64,000 nucleotides of DNA from Deferribacterales bacterium Deferri_01. Lineage in GTDB: Bacteria > Chrysiogenota > Deferribacteres > Deferribacterales > Geovibrionaceae. The stretch spans positions 62,001-126,000 of the forward strand of contig LUZY01000014.1 in assembly GCA_001603805.1 (NCBI GenBank). Direction: 5' to 3'. The position numbers were made by a program, and so were the translations under genes. Within the stretch, counting starts at the first letter, position 1. Every line of letters begins with the position of its first letter. The notes beneath the pieces were generated by a model that saw only the letters and a list, made by a program, of their open reading frames with translations, was not told where the DNA came from and ran no database searches. This document shows positions 9,145-17,549 of the stretch, in pieces.

Positions 9145-10473
9145 TTAGTTCAGAATGCCTGCCGCAAAGTGGAGTCCGGCTGTAGCAATAATAAGGTTAT
9201 ATTCTGACATGTAGAGGGAAAGCTCCGCCTGTCTGAGTTCCACTTCCCTGTCAAGCAGTTCTGTGACCTTGGAGAGACCTTCCTTAAACCTGTTTTCTGT
9301 TATCTCAAGTGCGGCGTGTGCGCTCTGCACCTGTTTTTTTGCCGCTTCAAGCTGTTTTTCCGCAGCGAGAACAGAGTGATAAGCTTCTTTAACTTCGGAT
9401 TTAATTTCAAGTTTCTTATCAGCTATGCGGTGAAGCATGGCGAGCTGAGATGCTTTGCTCTCTTTTATTTTGTTATAGTCTGAGCCGCCTTTGAAAAGGT
9501 TCAGATTAACCTGAGCGCCGAAGGTATAGCCTTCGCCGTTATTGCCGAAAAGTTCATCGTCATTCCGCTGATAGTCAGCAAAGAGGGCAACTTCAGGCAT
9601 AAGGGCTGATTTTGACTTTTTGACTTCGTAGTCCGCAGTTTTAGCATACTGCTCCATGGCTTTGAGATCCTGCCTTTCCGTTGCAGCAAGGGCGATGTAT
9701 TTTTCAATATTTTCCTCAAAGGAAAACTCGGGGTCTTCCCACACCACGGCTATTTCATTGTCCGTGTCCAGAAGTCTCTGGAGCTGGCTGGAAGCAACGG
9801 CAAGGTTCTTTTCCGCTTCCTTGACAGCCTGATCATTTCTTAGAAGATAGGTTTCCGCCACAAGCAGATCGCTCATGACTATCAGACCATTGTCATAGAA
9901 GTCTTTTGTCATGGCGTAGTATTTTGCTGTTCTGCCGTATGACACCTTCACGGTGGAAAGCGCTTTATCAGCAAGGGCAAGCCCGAAGAAAGCCCTGTTG
10001 AAGCTGTATATTGTGTTCTGGCGGACTCTTTCTGCGGTTTCAAGGGAAGCCTTGTGCGCAGCACCTGCCTGTTTGGCTCCGTAGTGAATCTGCCCGCCGG
10101 CGAGAACCGGTTGAACTATTTCAAGCTTTGTCCTGTAGTTTGTAACTCTGTCCGAAGGATCGGCAAGCTCATCGATGAAATACGTCATGTCAAACCGCCC
10201 CTGTGCCATCTTGGCAAATGCGGCGTTTGAAGGCTCATCCGTGTTCATCCATGTTTCGCTGAACGTCACTCTGGGCATATAACCGCCCACAGCCTGACGC
10301 ATGCGGTATTCAGCTCCTTCCGCGTCCGCTTCGTAAGCTTTAATCAGTCTGCTGCTGTTGAGGGCTTTTTCTTTGCCCTCTTCATACCCGAGGCGTTCAG
10401 CCCCTTGAGCAGATGCGGAAAAAAGCAGAAAAAGGGCTATCAGTCCTCCGGATGACAGTCTCCCAAGTCGCAT
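9145..10473 (-). CDS. TolC family outer-membrane efflux protein
   Basis: Outer-membrane channel of the tripartite pump. The signal peptide is MRLGRLSSGGLIALFLLFSA up to about residue 25 (SAQGA|E). Two repeats of long amphipathic helices follow, with TolC/OEP features such as GTFGAQVNLNLFKGG-type strands at about residues 315-330 and RFKEGLSKVTELLDRE near the C-terminus. Length of 442 residues is typical. The 5' end overlaps arsR by 34 bp, and the signal peptide supports that start. Transcription is leftward from the arsR operator. Confidence 0.92.
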   Translation of the reverse strand: MRLGRLSSGGLIALFLLFSASAQGAERLGYEEGKEKALNSSRLIKAYEADAEGAEYRMRQAVGGYMPRVTFSETWMNTDEPSNAAFAKMAQGRFDMTYFIDELADPSDRVTNYRTKLEIVQPVLAGGQIHYGAKQAGAAHKASLETAERVRQNTIYSFNRAFFGLALADKALSTVKVSYGRTAKYYAMTKDFYDNGLIVMSDLLVAETYLLRNDQAVKEAEKNLAVASSQLQRLLDTDNEIAVVWEDPEFSFEENIEKYIALAATERQDLKAMEQYAKTADYEVKKSKSALMPEVALFADYQRNDDELFGNNGEGYTFGAQVNLNLFKGGSDYNKIKESKASQLAMLHRIADKKLEIKSEVKEAYHSVLAAEKQLEAAKKQVQSAHAALEITENRFKEGLSKVTELLDREVELRQAELSLYMSEYNLIIATAGLHFAAGILN

Positions 10474-10748
10474 CCCGTTTCCTCCATGAGTATTTTGAGC
10501 ATTTTTTTGATTGCTTCGTCTTCTATGCTGTAGCAGATACTTGTGCCGTCTCTGCGTCCTTTAATTATTCCCTTGTTTTTAAGAATAGCCAGATGCTGGC
10601 TTGTGGTTGCCTGAGGAATTTTAAGCCCTTTGCATATTTTGGTAACGTTGCACTCGTTCCCCATGAGTCCCATGACAAGCTTAAGCCTCACAGGATGCCC
10701 CAGTGCCTTGAGCTTTTCTGAATAAATGTCAAGCCATGATAAATCCAT
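10440..10748 (-). CDS. ArsR family winged-helix repressor of the efflux operon
   Basis: A 102-residue ArsR/SmtB-type repressor. It contains SEKLKALGHPVRLKLVMGLM, then the recognition-helix region KIPQATTSQHLAILKNKGII and a wing GRRDGTSICYSIED. In the metal-sensing alpha3 position (classically ELCVCDL) it reads NECNVTKICKGL, so the two Cys are five residues apart rather than two. The tail adds a second pair in TGCDLGDCHPED. This suggests a metal, metalloid or redox signal, but the site is not a textbook one. A strong GGAGGAGA ribosome-binding site lies at 10751-10758. It is the first gene of the arsR-tolC-adaptor-RND operon and probably represses itself. Confidence 0.9.
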   Translation of the reverse strand: MDLSWLDIYSEKLKALGHPVRLKLVMGLMGNECNVTKICKGLKIPQATTSQHLAILKNKGIIKGRRDGTSICYSIEDEAIKKMLKILMEETGCDLGDCHPED

Positions 10749-10760
10749 GTTCTCCTCCGA

Positions 10761-10776
10761 ATAAACTTTAGTTTAT
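10761..10776. promoter_or_regulatory. Putative ArsR operator
   Basis: Perfect inverted repeat ATAAACT-N2-AGTTTAT immediately upstream of the arsR Shine-Dalgarno. Size and position match operators of ArsR/SmtB repressors and would let ArsR control the whole efflux operon. The flanking DNA (10777-10800) is very AT-rich. Confidence 0.6.
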
Positions 10777-10948
10777 ATATGGATATTTATATATATAACA
10801 TGAGACAAATGTCAACCTCAATTATGAAAAATGTAAATTAGAGGCAAGTTTTTTTATTTCATAGGTAAAACTTTTCAGGTTAAGCAAAATTTTGACAAAT
10901 GTAATTTGCTTTTCAGCCGATTTATTTCTGGTAAACTTCAGGTAATGT

Positions 10949-11242
10949 ATGGAAACAGTATTTATAAAAGTTGACAGATTTCTTCTGCCCCATGTTCAGG
11001 GCTATATAGACCACGTAAAGAAAGCCTGCGGGGACATTTGTGCCCTTTCCTCATCTGGCGGGCTGGATGAGATCTCCCTCCTTGCGCATAGAATGAAGGG
11101 TGAAGGGAGCGCCTACGGACTGGATGAGGTGTCCGCCGCAGGGAAAGATATCATGAGCCTCGCAAAAGCGGAAGACGCTGCCGGCGTGCGGGAGCGTGCT
11201 TTGTCATTAATTAAATATCTTGAGAGAGTTAAGGTGATCTGA
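10949..11242 (+). CDS. Stand-alone HPt (histidine phosphotransfer) domain protein
   Basis: A 97-residue all-helical protein with the HPt signature LAHRMKGEGSAYGLDEVSAA, in which His of AHRMKG is the predicted phospho-acceptor. HPt proteins shuttle phosphoryl groups between receiver domains of hybrid kinases and response regulators. No kinase is in this operon, but a REC-HPt protein (14,662) and several kinases are nearby. Its TGA overlaps the ATG of the next gene by one base (TGATG), so translation is coupled to an SRPBCC-epimerase protein. That is an unusual partner for an HPt gene. Confidence 0.85.
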   Translation: METVFIKVDRFLLPHVQGYIDHVKKACGDICALSSSGGLDEISLLAHRMKGEGSAYGLDEVSAAGKDIMSLAKAEDAAGVRERALSLIKYLERVKVI

Positions 11243-12609
11243 TGGCTGTTTTCAGAAAAAGAAAGTCCTTTGACTGCCCCAGAGAGCAGCTTTTCGACTG
11301 GCATGGACGCTACGGAGCCATAGGCAGGCTTGTGCCCCCATGGGAAAAGGTAAATGTTCTGGAGCGTATGGGCGGCATAGGTGACGGCTCAAGTGTTAAA
11401 ATGAGAGTTAAGGCGGGACCCTTCAGCACGGAATGGCACGCATTGCACAAAAACTATAAATACCCTGAAGAGTTTACGGATGTGATGCTCAAGGGACCTT
11501 TTAAAGAGTGGGAACACCGCCATGTATTTTTTGAATGCGGCGGCGGGAGCGCCATTGAAGACTGTGTAACCTATAAGCTTCCCCTGTCCCCTGTTTCAGA
11601 CATTATTGCCGGAAGGTATGTGACAAAAAAGCTGGAAAAAATGTTTGCCTATCGCCACAGAGTGACGGAAGGGGACATAAACTTTATTAATAAATATAAG
11701 CCCCGCAAGCTGAATATAGTTGTTTCAGGCGCAGGCGGGCAGATTGGGCGGTATCTTGTGCCGTTTCTCACCACACAGGGGCACAGTGTTAAAAGGCTTG
11801 TACGCCGCCAGAGCGATTCTGAATTTGAGTTTTCATGGAATCCCGATACATGTGAGATAGACAACTGCTTCGGCGGGTGCGATGCGGTAATTCATCTTGC
11901 CGGAGAGCCCATAGGCGAAGGCAGATGGTCAAAATCCAAGAAAAAGAAAATTATCGACAGCCGTGTGGAGGGCACAAAGCTTATTGCAGAGTTTATATCA
12001 AAGATGGACACTCCGCCGCCTGTGCTGATATGCGCTTCTGCCATAGGATATTACGGCGACAGAGGTCAGGAACTTCTGGATGAGCATTCCCCAGCCGGCG
12101 AAGGCTTCATTGCAGATGTATGCAGAAAGTGGGAGGAAGCGGCAAAACCCGCCGCCGACAAAGGTATAAGGGTTGTTTTTGCCCGTATAGGCGTTGCTCT
12201 CACTCCGTCCGGCGGCGCTTTGGAGCGCTTTCTGCCTTTTTTCAGGGCGGGTCTGGGCTGCTTCCCCGGCAGGGGCGATCAGGTTCTGAGCTGGGTGGCT
12301 ATGGATGATGTTGTCAGAGGCATAGCCCACTGCATTCATAATGAGGAAGTGGAAGGCGCAGTGAACCTTACCGCACCTGAACAGGTGACGATGAAGGAGT
12401 TTGCCCGTACACTGGGAAAAGTTCTGGGGAGAAAAGCACGCTTCCGGATTCCCGCATGGCTCATAAAGCTTGTTTACGGACAGATGGGCAGGGAAGTTTT
12501 GCTTTCCGGAGCAAGGGTTAATCCTAAAAAAATGGTGGATACGGGGTATGAATTCGGGTATCCTCGCCTTGAGACAGCTTTAAGGCATCTCCTCGGAAGG
12601 ATACTATGA
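11242..12609 (+). CDS. SRPBCC-domain / TIGR01777 NAD-dependent epimerase fusion
   Basis: A 455-residue fusion. Residues about 1-145 resemble the SRPBCC/START-like ligand-binding fold (CPREQLFDWHGRYGAIGRLVPPW, then FEDCVTYKLPL-type end and ending in FAYRHRV). Residues about 150-455 are a TIGR01777/YfcH-type short-chain NAD(P)-binding enzyme: VSGAGGQIGRYLVPFLTTQG, the nucleotide-binding segment DAVIHLAGEPIGEGRWS, the catalytic-region sequence ASAIGYYGDRG, and a C-terminal DUF1731-like part (FRIPAWLIKLVYGQMG). The substrate is unknown; family members are sometimes linked to cell division. The last four bases overlap the next ATG (ATGA). Confidence 0.88.
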   Translation: MAVFRKRKSFDCPREQLFDWHGRYGAIGRLVPPWEKVNVLERMGGIGDGSSVKMRVKAGPFSTEWHALHKNYKYPEEFTDVMLKGPFKEWEHRHVFFECGGGSAIEDCVTYKLPLSPVSDIIAGRYVTKKLEKMFAYRHRVTEGDINFINKYKPRKLNIVVSGAGGQIGRYLVPFLTTQGHSVKRLVRRQSDSEFEFSWNPDTCEIDNCFGGCDAVIHLAGEPIGEGRWSKSKKKKIIDSRVEGTKLIAEFISKMDTPPPVLICASAIGYYGDRGQELLDEHSPAGEGFIADVCRKWEEAAKPAADKGIRVVFARIGVALTPSGGALERFLPFFRAGLGCFPGRGDQVLSWVAMDDVVRGIAHCIHNEEVEGAVNLTAPEQVTMKEFARTLGKVLGRKARFRIPAWLIKLVYGQMGREVLLSGARVNPKKMVDTGYEFGYPRLETALRHLLGRIL

Positions 12610-13718
12610 CACGGAACACCAAGCTACTTTTCTCTATAATGATGACCGTCGCCCTGCTCTTCGGATATATGTTTCACTTTTTTCCGGAACACCACTTTGA
12701 GCGGCTCCATATTTTTCTTTTCAACCTCTGCACAGGCGGAACAATAGTCCTCTATTTCACTGAAGGGCTGGGCGAACCCAGCGGCAAAGTGAAAGCGTTT
12801 TTCGCTCTTTCATTCATATATGCAATACTGTCATCATTTGAGCTTTATGCTCCTGCGATAGTGGTTTCTCTGTGCATGATCCCCATTGTGGAATACATAA
12901 GAATAAAGAAATTTTCCTTATTTCCATCGGATTTTTTCACAACAAAAGTTCCCACAGCAGTGAAGTTTCATCAGGCTTCCCTTCTGTGCCTATCCATGGG
13001 TCTGCTTATATCGGCATTTGCCATAGTAAATGAAGAGTATGTGCGTGTGCTGGATTTTGAAAAGCTTACGCTTAACACTTTTTTCCTCGGTTTTTCTTTT
13101 CCTTTATCACTCATAACATTCAGCCTGATCTTTACCCTTATGCACAAGGGGCGGACTCCGCTTAAACGCTTCCTCAAGCTTATGAGCTTCTGGGTTATCA
13201 ATCTGGGAGTGATTATATTCTTTGTTTTCATCCTCATGGAGTCCGTGGTGCTTGAGCTTGTGGTTTCATCCATTCTGTTCATTGCTGTGTGCAATGTTCT
13301 GATAATGTATGTGACACTTGGAATGAAAGAGCAGCAGAAAACCTTTCTTACATCAGGTATTTTTTTCTTAATGGTCACCGCTGTTACGGGAATAGTTTAC
13401 ATAATGTTGTATGCTATTGATCTTAACAGCCCGGAAAACAAGGCTCTTGTGCTTAACTACCACCGTATAGCGGCTCTTTACGGCTGGAATTTAAGCGGTC
13501 TTGCCGTTATATGCAGGTTCAATGACTTTCCCATAAGGCTTCATTCAGGCAAAACAATTCTTCTTCACTGGATAATCGTTATGCTTCTTGCTCCTCTGGG
13601 CTATTATTATGTCTCTGCGGGAATAGCCGCCGTTATAGGTTATGCCTTCTTTCTCCGCAGCCTGTTTTTCAGCACCGGAACAGAGCAGATACCGTCTTTT
13701 GAAAGGAATCCGTCTTGA
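12606..13718 (+). CDS. Polytopic membrane protein of unknown function
   Basis: A 370-residue, strongly hydrophobic protein with roughly ten predicted transmembrane segments (for example residues 9-24, 33-50, 60-78, 80-95, 120-140, 160-180 and 190-215, plus several C-terminal helices). No nucleotide-binding or catalytic motif was recognised. Charged loops are short (EHHFERLH, FNDFPIRLHSGK). It overlaps the SRPBCC-epimerase gene by ATGA at the 5' end and the EamA gene by TTGA at the 3' end. It is therefore a fixed member of a four-gene translationally coupled operon. Function unknown. Confidence 0.8.
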   Translation: MTRNTKLLFSIMMTVALLFGYMFHFFPEHHFERLHIFLFNLCTGGTIVLYFTEGLGEPSGKVKAFFALSFIYAILSSFELYAPAIVVSLCMIPIVEYIRIKKFSLFPSDFFTTKVPTAVKFHQASLLCLSMGLLISAFAIVNEEYVRVLDFEKLTLNTFFLGFSFPLSLITFSLIFTLMHKGRTPLKRFLKLMSFWVINLGVIIFFVFILMESVVLELVVSSILFIAVCNVLIMYVTLGMKEQQKTFLTSGIFFLMVTAVTGIVYIMLYAIDLNSPENKALVLNYHRIAALYGWNLSGLAVICRFNDFPIRLHSGKTILLHWIIVMLLAPLGYYYVSAGIAAVIGYAFFLRSLFFSTGTEQIPSFERNPS

Positions 13719-14584
13719 CAAATACACTGCGTTCGCCTCTTGCCGCACTCACGGCAGGGGCTTTTATCATAAGCTTTTCTTCCATATTCTCACGTCTCTC
13801 CAGTGAAGCTCCGGTGGTAAACGGCTTTTACCGTATGTTCTTCGGGGCGGTTTTCCTTATTTTTCTTGCTCTTCTCACAGGCAGCCGTTTCAAAGCGGGA
13901 CGCTCAATGGTTTATTCCGCTTTAGCAGGTGTTTTGCTGGGAACAGATATGGTTTTCTGGCATACGGGCATAGAGTATGTGGGACCCGGTTTAGCCACTC
14001 TACTTGCAAATTTTCAGGTGTTTTTCCTCGCTTTTTATGAAATTTCCGTTGAGAAAAAGCCAGCCTCAAAGCGGCTGTTTGCAGCAATGCTCCTTGCTGT
14101 GGCGGGGCTTTATCTGCTTGTGAGCCCCGGCTGGAACGCAGGAGAGGATTTTCAGAAAGGTGTGTTTTTCAGCCTGACGGCAGGAATGTTTTATGCTTTT
14201 TTTACCATTTTCATAAAAAAATCATCTCAGGTAGTTAATCCGCTTGAAAAAACAGCCTCAATAGCATCGGCTTGCGCCGCAAGTGCGGTTTTTCTCTTTG
14301 CAGGGACATTCTTAATGGGTGAAAACCTTATTGTGGAAAGCACAGGAGATCTTGGAATCCTGCTGGTTTACGGGATAGTCTGTCAGGGTGTGGGGTGGGT
14401 TCTTATCACTGGTGCTATAAGGTCCGTGCGTTTAAGCATCGTCGGGCTTGTGCTTCTTTTGCAGCCCACTCTTTCCTGGGTCTGGGAGGTTATAATATTT
14501 TCAAAGCCTGTGGCGGCAACAGACATTGCCGGCGCTTTACTTGCAATGATCGCTATATATCTCGGAAGTGTTTCAAAAAATTAG
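13715..14584 (+). CDS. DMT superfamily transporter (EamA)
   Basis: A 289-residue inner-membrane protein with two EamA repeats and about ten helices. The first repeat contains ALTAGAFIISFSSIFSRLS and LLGTDMVFWHTGIEYVGPGL, and the second contains YGIVCQGVGWVLITGAIRSV and LLLQPTLSWVWEVIIFSKP. Drug/metabolite transporters of this type usually export amino acids or small metabolites; the substrate is not identifiable. The start codon is TTG at 13715, overlapping the previous stop (TTGA), with GAAAGGA 7 bp upstream. Confidence 0.88.
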   Translation: MTNTLRSPLAALTAGAFIISFSSIFSRLSSEAPVVNGFYRMFFGAVFLIFLALLTGSRFKAGRSMVYSALAGVLLGTDMVFWHTGIEYVGPGLATLLANFQVFFLAFYEISVEKKPASKRLFAAMLLAVAGLYLLVSPGWNAGEDFQKGVFFSLTAGMFYAFFTIFIKKSSQVVNPLEKTASIASACAASAVFLFAGTFLMGENLIVESTGDLGILLVYGIVCQGVGWVLITGAIRSVRLSIVGLVLLLQPTLSWVWEVIIFSKPVAATDIAGALLAMIAIYLGSVSKN

Positions 14585-14661
14585 TTTTTGTTATTATTTT
14601 TCCCTAGGTCTCGCAAAAATAATTATTTAATGTTAGAATTAATTAAATAAGAGAGTCTTTT

Positions 14662-16467
14662 GTGAAAAGAAAAATATTTATTCTGAATTTTCTTGCTGTT
14701 GTAATTCTCGTTTTCTCCATTTCCGCCGCAATTTTGCACAGAGCGGATGATTCTGTGCGTTCTAACATCGAAGAACAGAGAAAAACTGTCCGTACCCAGA
14801 TAGGCGATAAGCTGAAAAGCTTTGATCTGTTCATGCTGGTTATTGCCTCTAAAATGGAGGAGCGTGCGGAAAAAGCCCTTCTTGAGATTAATACTGTCCT
14901 TGGGGACTCTGCTGCAAAAGGAATAGGTGCCGAACCTGATACCCTTCGCAGACTTGCTGATGAAAAAGGTGTCGGAGAGATATATCTTATAAACTCAAAC
15001 GGTATTGTTTTCAGCACATCCAACCGCAGAGAACAGGGGTTCAGCCTTGTAAAAGCCGGTAAAACCCTCAGCGCCTTTCTAAGCACTGTCTACGGAAGCG
15101 GAGAGTTTGCTCATGGAAGGATCAGTGTAGGCATGGTCTCCGGCAGGGCGGCTATGTTCTCTTACTATAGCCCGAAAGGAAGCCGGTATATAGTGGAAAC
15201 AGCAGTTTATCTCGAAGATTATCTCGCTGAACAATACGGCGTTCGGCTATATGAATACTTTTTCAGAGATTTCTTTAACGATTTAATACAATCCTGCGTT
15301 TATACAAAGAGTATAGATGTTTTTACCAAATTCCGTGTATCAGGTTATTCACTTTTCAATTTTAAGAAAGAGTTTCCCCTTGAAGGTTCGTACATTGACC
15401 GTCTGAAAGAAGGGAGCGTAATTGAAAAAAGAGACGGGGATACGCTTTATGAATACTCCGCATTCCGTCTGGAAAATTCCGAAGGCGGATTTGCCGAAAC
15501 ATATTATCTGGAAGTGGTGTACGATTTTTCAGAAGCCGGAGACTCCGTGATGAAATCTGCATATGCAGCTGTTTTGTCGGTAGGCTTAAGCGGAATTCTT
15601 CTGTTTCTTTTTCTTAATTGCGCTTTGGCTGGGTACGGGCAGCGGGGTTCTCAAAAAAATGCTTCCGGTGTGTATCCGGAAGACGATGACAAAGCGTCTC
15701 TACTTGATAGTGATGGTTCGGATTACGCCGGTGGCAAAGAGAAAGGAAGCTACCGCATCCTCCTTGCAGATGACTCGGAGTACAACAGGTTTGTAACCGA
15801 ATCTTACCTTGAAGGAACTGAATGCACGCTGGATTACGCTGAAAGCGGTTTTGCAGCACTTGAAAAATTCACAGCCAATAAGTATGACATGGTGCTGACT
15901 GATATACAGATGCCCGGAATGGACGGATATGAACTGACCAGAAAAATAAGGGCATTTGAAGCATCAACAGGCATGAAGCGCACTCCGGTTATAGCAATCA
16001 CTGCCTATGATCTTGAGCGTGAAGCCAAGAGATGCCTTGAGGCGGGCTGCGATGCTTATGTGGCAAAGCCGCTCAACAGGGATATGCTGCTGAAAACCAT
16101 GTCAATCTTCCGTGAAGGGCAGATAGATAAGCCGTCCATGCCCGCAGAAGGGGAGGACGGGCTGATCACTGTGATTGTAAAGCCTGAGTTCAGCGAAGTG
16201 ACACCTTTGTTTTTAAAAGACCTGAAAGAAACTTCGTCAAAAATCCGGAATCTGTTGGAAAATGAAGACTTTGAATCGATCCAGTTCATCGGGCACAGGC
16301 TCAAGGGAGAGGCAAAAACATTCGGATTTGAACCTGTAAGCGATTACGGACTCTATATTCAGGGAGCTGCTATCAGGAGAAACCATGCCAAGATAGAGGA
16401 GATCGCCGGAGATTTACATGAATACTCATCAAAAATAAGGCTTATTTTTGACAAAAAAAGTGTATGA
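14662..16467 (+). CDS. Membrane sensor - receiver (REC) - HPt protein without kinase domain
   Basis: A 601-residue protein starting with GTG. TM1 is at residues about 5-25 and the periplasmic sensor region spans about 26-285 (Cache-like: GEIYLINSNGIVFSTSNR). TM2 lies at about 290-315. A full receiver domain follows (about 367-485: LLADDSEYNRF, LTDIQMPGMDGYELT with phospho-Asp, ITAYD, and VAKPLNRDM with the conserved Lys). An HPt domain ends the protein (about 505-598: FIGHRLKGEAKTFGFE, phospho-His). No HisKA or HATPase motifs (N, G1, G2 boxes) are present, so it cannot phosphorylate itself and must receive phosphate from another kinase. An RND adaptor gene starts 41 bp downstream. Confidence 0.85.
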   Translation: MKRKIFILNFLAVVILVFSISAAILHRADDSVRSNIEEQRKTVRTQIGDKLKSFDLFMLVIASKMEERAEKALLEINTVLGDSAAKGIGAEPDTLRRLADEKGVGEIYLINSNGIVFSTSNRREQGFSLVKAGKTLSAFLSTVYGSGEFAHGRISVGMVSGRAAMFSYYSPKGSRYIVETAVYLEDYLAEQYGVRLYEYFFRDFFNDLIQSCVYTKSIDVFTKFRVSGYSLFNFKKEFPLEGSYIDRLKEGSVIEKRDGDTLYEYSAFRLENSEGGFAETYYLEVVYDFSEAGDSVMKSAYAAVLSVGLSGILLFLFLNCALAGYGQRGSQKNASGVYPEDDDKASLLDSDGSDYAGGKEKGSYRILLADDSEYNRFVTESYLEGTECTLDYAESGFAALEKFTANKYDMVLTDIQMPGMDGYELTRKIRAFEASTGMKRTPVIAITAYDLEREAKRCLEAGCDAYVAKPLNRDMLLKTMSIFREGQIDKPSMPAEGEDGLITVIVKPEFSEVTPLFLKDLKETSSKIRNLLENEDFESIQFIGHRLKGEAKTFGFEPVSDYGLYIQGAAIRRNHAKIEEIAGDLHEYSSKIRLIFDKKSV

Positions 16468-16508
16468 TTTCTTTTTAAGCTTCGATTGTTTTAAATTACG
16501 GAGAATCC

Positions 16509-17543
16509 ATGAGAACTTTATTAATACTTATTATAGCATTAACAGTTTATGCTTGCGGAAGCCAAAAACCGGAACAGACTGAACTAACTGAAAAAGTTGA
16601 AAAACCGGTGGACATACGTACTGCTGTTCTTGAAAAACAGAATATAAAAGATTTTTTCACTCTTCCCGGAAATGTGGAGGCGTGGGAGTCAGCAACTGTT
16701 TCAGTTGATCTGGCAGGGACTGTCATAAAAACCTACGCTGAAGAGGGGGATAGGATTGCGAAGGGTTCTCCCGTGATCAGTCTTGATACCTCAACATATC
16801 AGGCGGCAGTGGATAACAGCCGTGCTGCCCTCTCCCTTGCCGAAAAAGAATATAACAGAGCAAAGCTGCTTTATGAGAGTGACGCTGTGAGCAAGCAGAC
16901 CTATGATCAGGCTCTCGCTACCTTGGAGCAGGCGGAAGCAGATTTACGTTATAACAGTGCGCAGCTTGGGAAGGCTGTACTCAAAAGTCCTTTTACCGGC
17001 TGGCTTGACAGACGGCATGTTGATACGGGTGAATATGTGGCTCCGGGTGATCCTGTTGCTGTTATTGTAAACACTGACCGCATGCAGCTTATTGTGGATG
17101 TGCCCGAAAAGGATGTCCGCTACCTTAAGGAAGGCACGCAGACAGAGCTTTTTGAAGCGGAAGTCAACAAGAACGGAGCAGAATTCACAGGCAAAATTAT
17201 TTATATAGCCAAACAGGCGGAATCAGCCACCAAAACATACAGAGTGAAAATTGAGATTACTTCAGGCATAGAAAAGCTCCGTCCGGGGATGATAATCCGT
17301 GCGAAGTTCCTCCGCAGGGAATACACAGATGTCTTTGTAATTCCTGTTTTCAGTGTTGTAGATAAACAGGAAGGCAAGGTTGTTTTTGTTGAAAAAGACG
17401 GCAGAGCCGTATCTATCCCCGTATCTGTAACCTCTGTTATAGACAGCCAGGCTGTGATTGAACAGGGGCTTAATGAGGGCGACAGGCTGATTGTCAAGGG
17501 GCAGCATTTTGTGGCGGACGGCTCAAAGGTTCAGGCGGAGTAA
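16509..17543 (+). CDS. RND efflux periplasmic adaptor (second system), lipoprotein
   Basis: A 344-residue membrane-fusion protein. The N-terminus MRTLLILIIALTVYACGS is a lipoprotein signal (lipobox VYAC), so it is lipid-anchored to the inner membrane. The first lipoyl half contains VSVDLAGTVIKTYAEEGDRI, followed by a short alpha-hairpin (about 95-150) and the second lipoyl half KAVLKSPFTGWLDRRHVDTG. A beta-barrel (LRPGMIIRAKFLR) and a C-terminal domain end the protein. The pump gene begins 6 bp later. No tolC gene is adjacent, so an outer-membrane partner must come from elsewhere, possibly the TolC encoded at 9,145. Confidence 0.92.
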   Translation: MRTLLILIIALTVYACGSQKPEQTELTEKVEKPVDIRTAVLEKQNIKDFFTLPGNVEAWESATVSVDLAGTVIKTYAEEGDRIAKGSPVISLDTSTYQAAVDNSRAALSLAEKEYNRAKLLYESDAVSKQTYDQALATLEQAEADLRYNSAQLGKAVLKSPFTGWLDRRHVDTGEYVAPGDPVAVIVNTDRMQLIVDVPEKDVRYLKEGTQTELFEAEVNKNGAEFTGKIIYIAKQAESATKTYRVKIEITSGIEKLRPGMIIRAKFLRREYTDVFVIPVFSVVDKQEGKVVFVEKDGRAVSIPVSVTSVIDSQAVIEQGLNEGDRLIVKGQHFVADGSKVQAE

Positions 17544-17549
17544 TATTAT

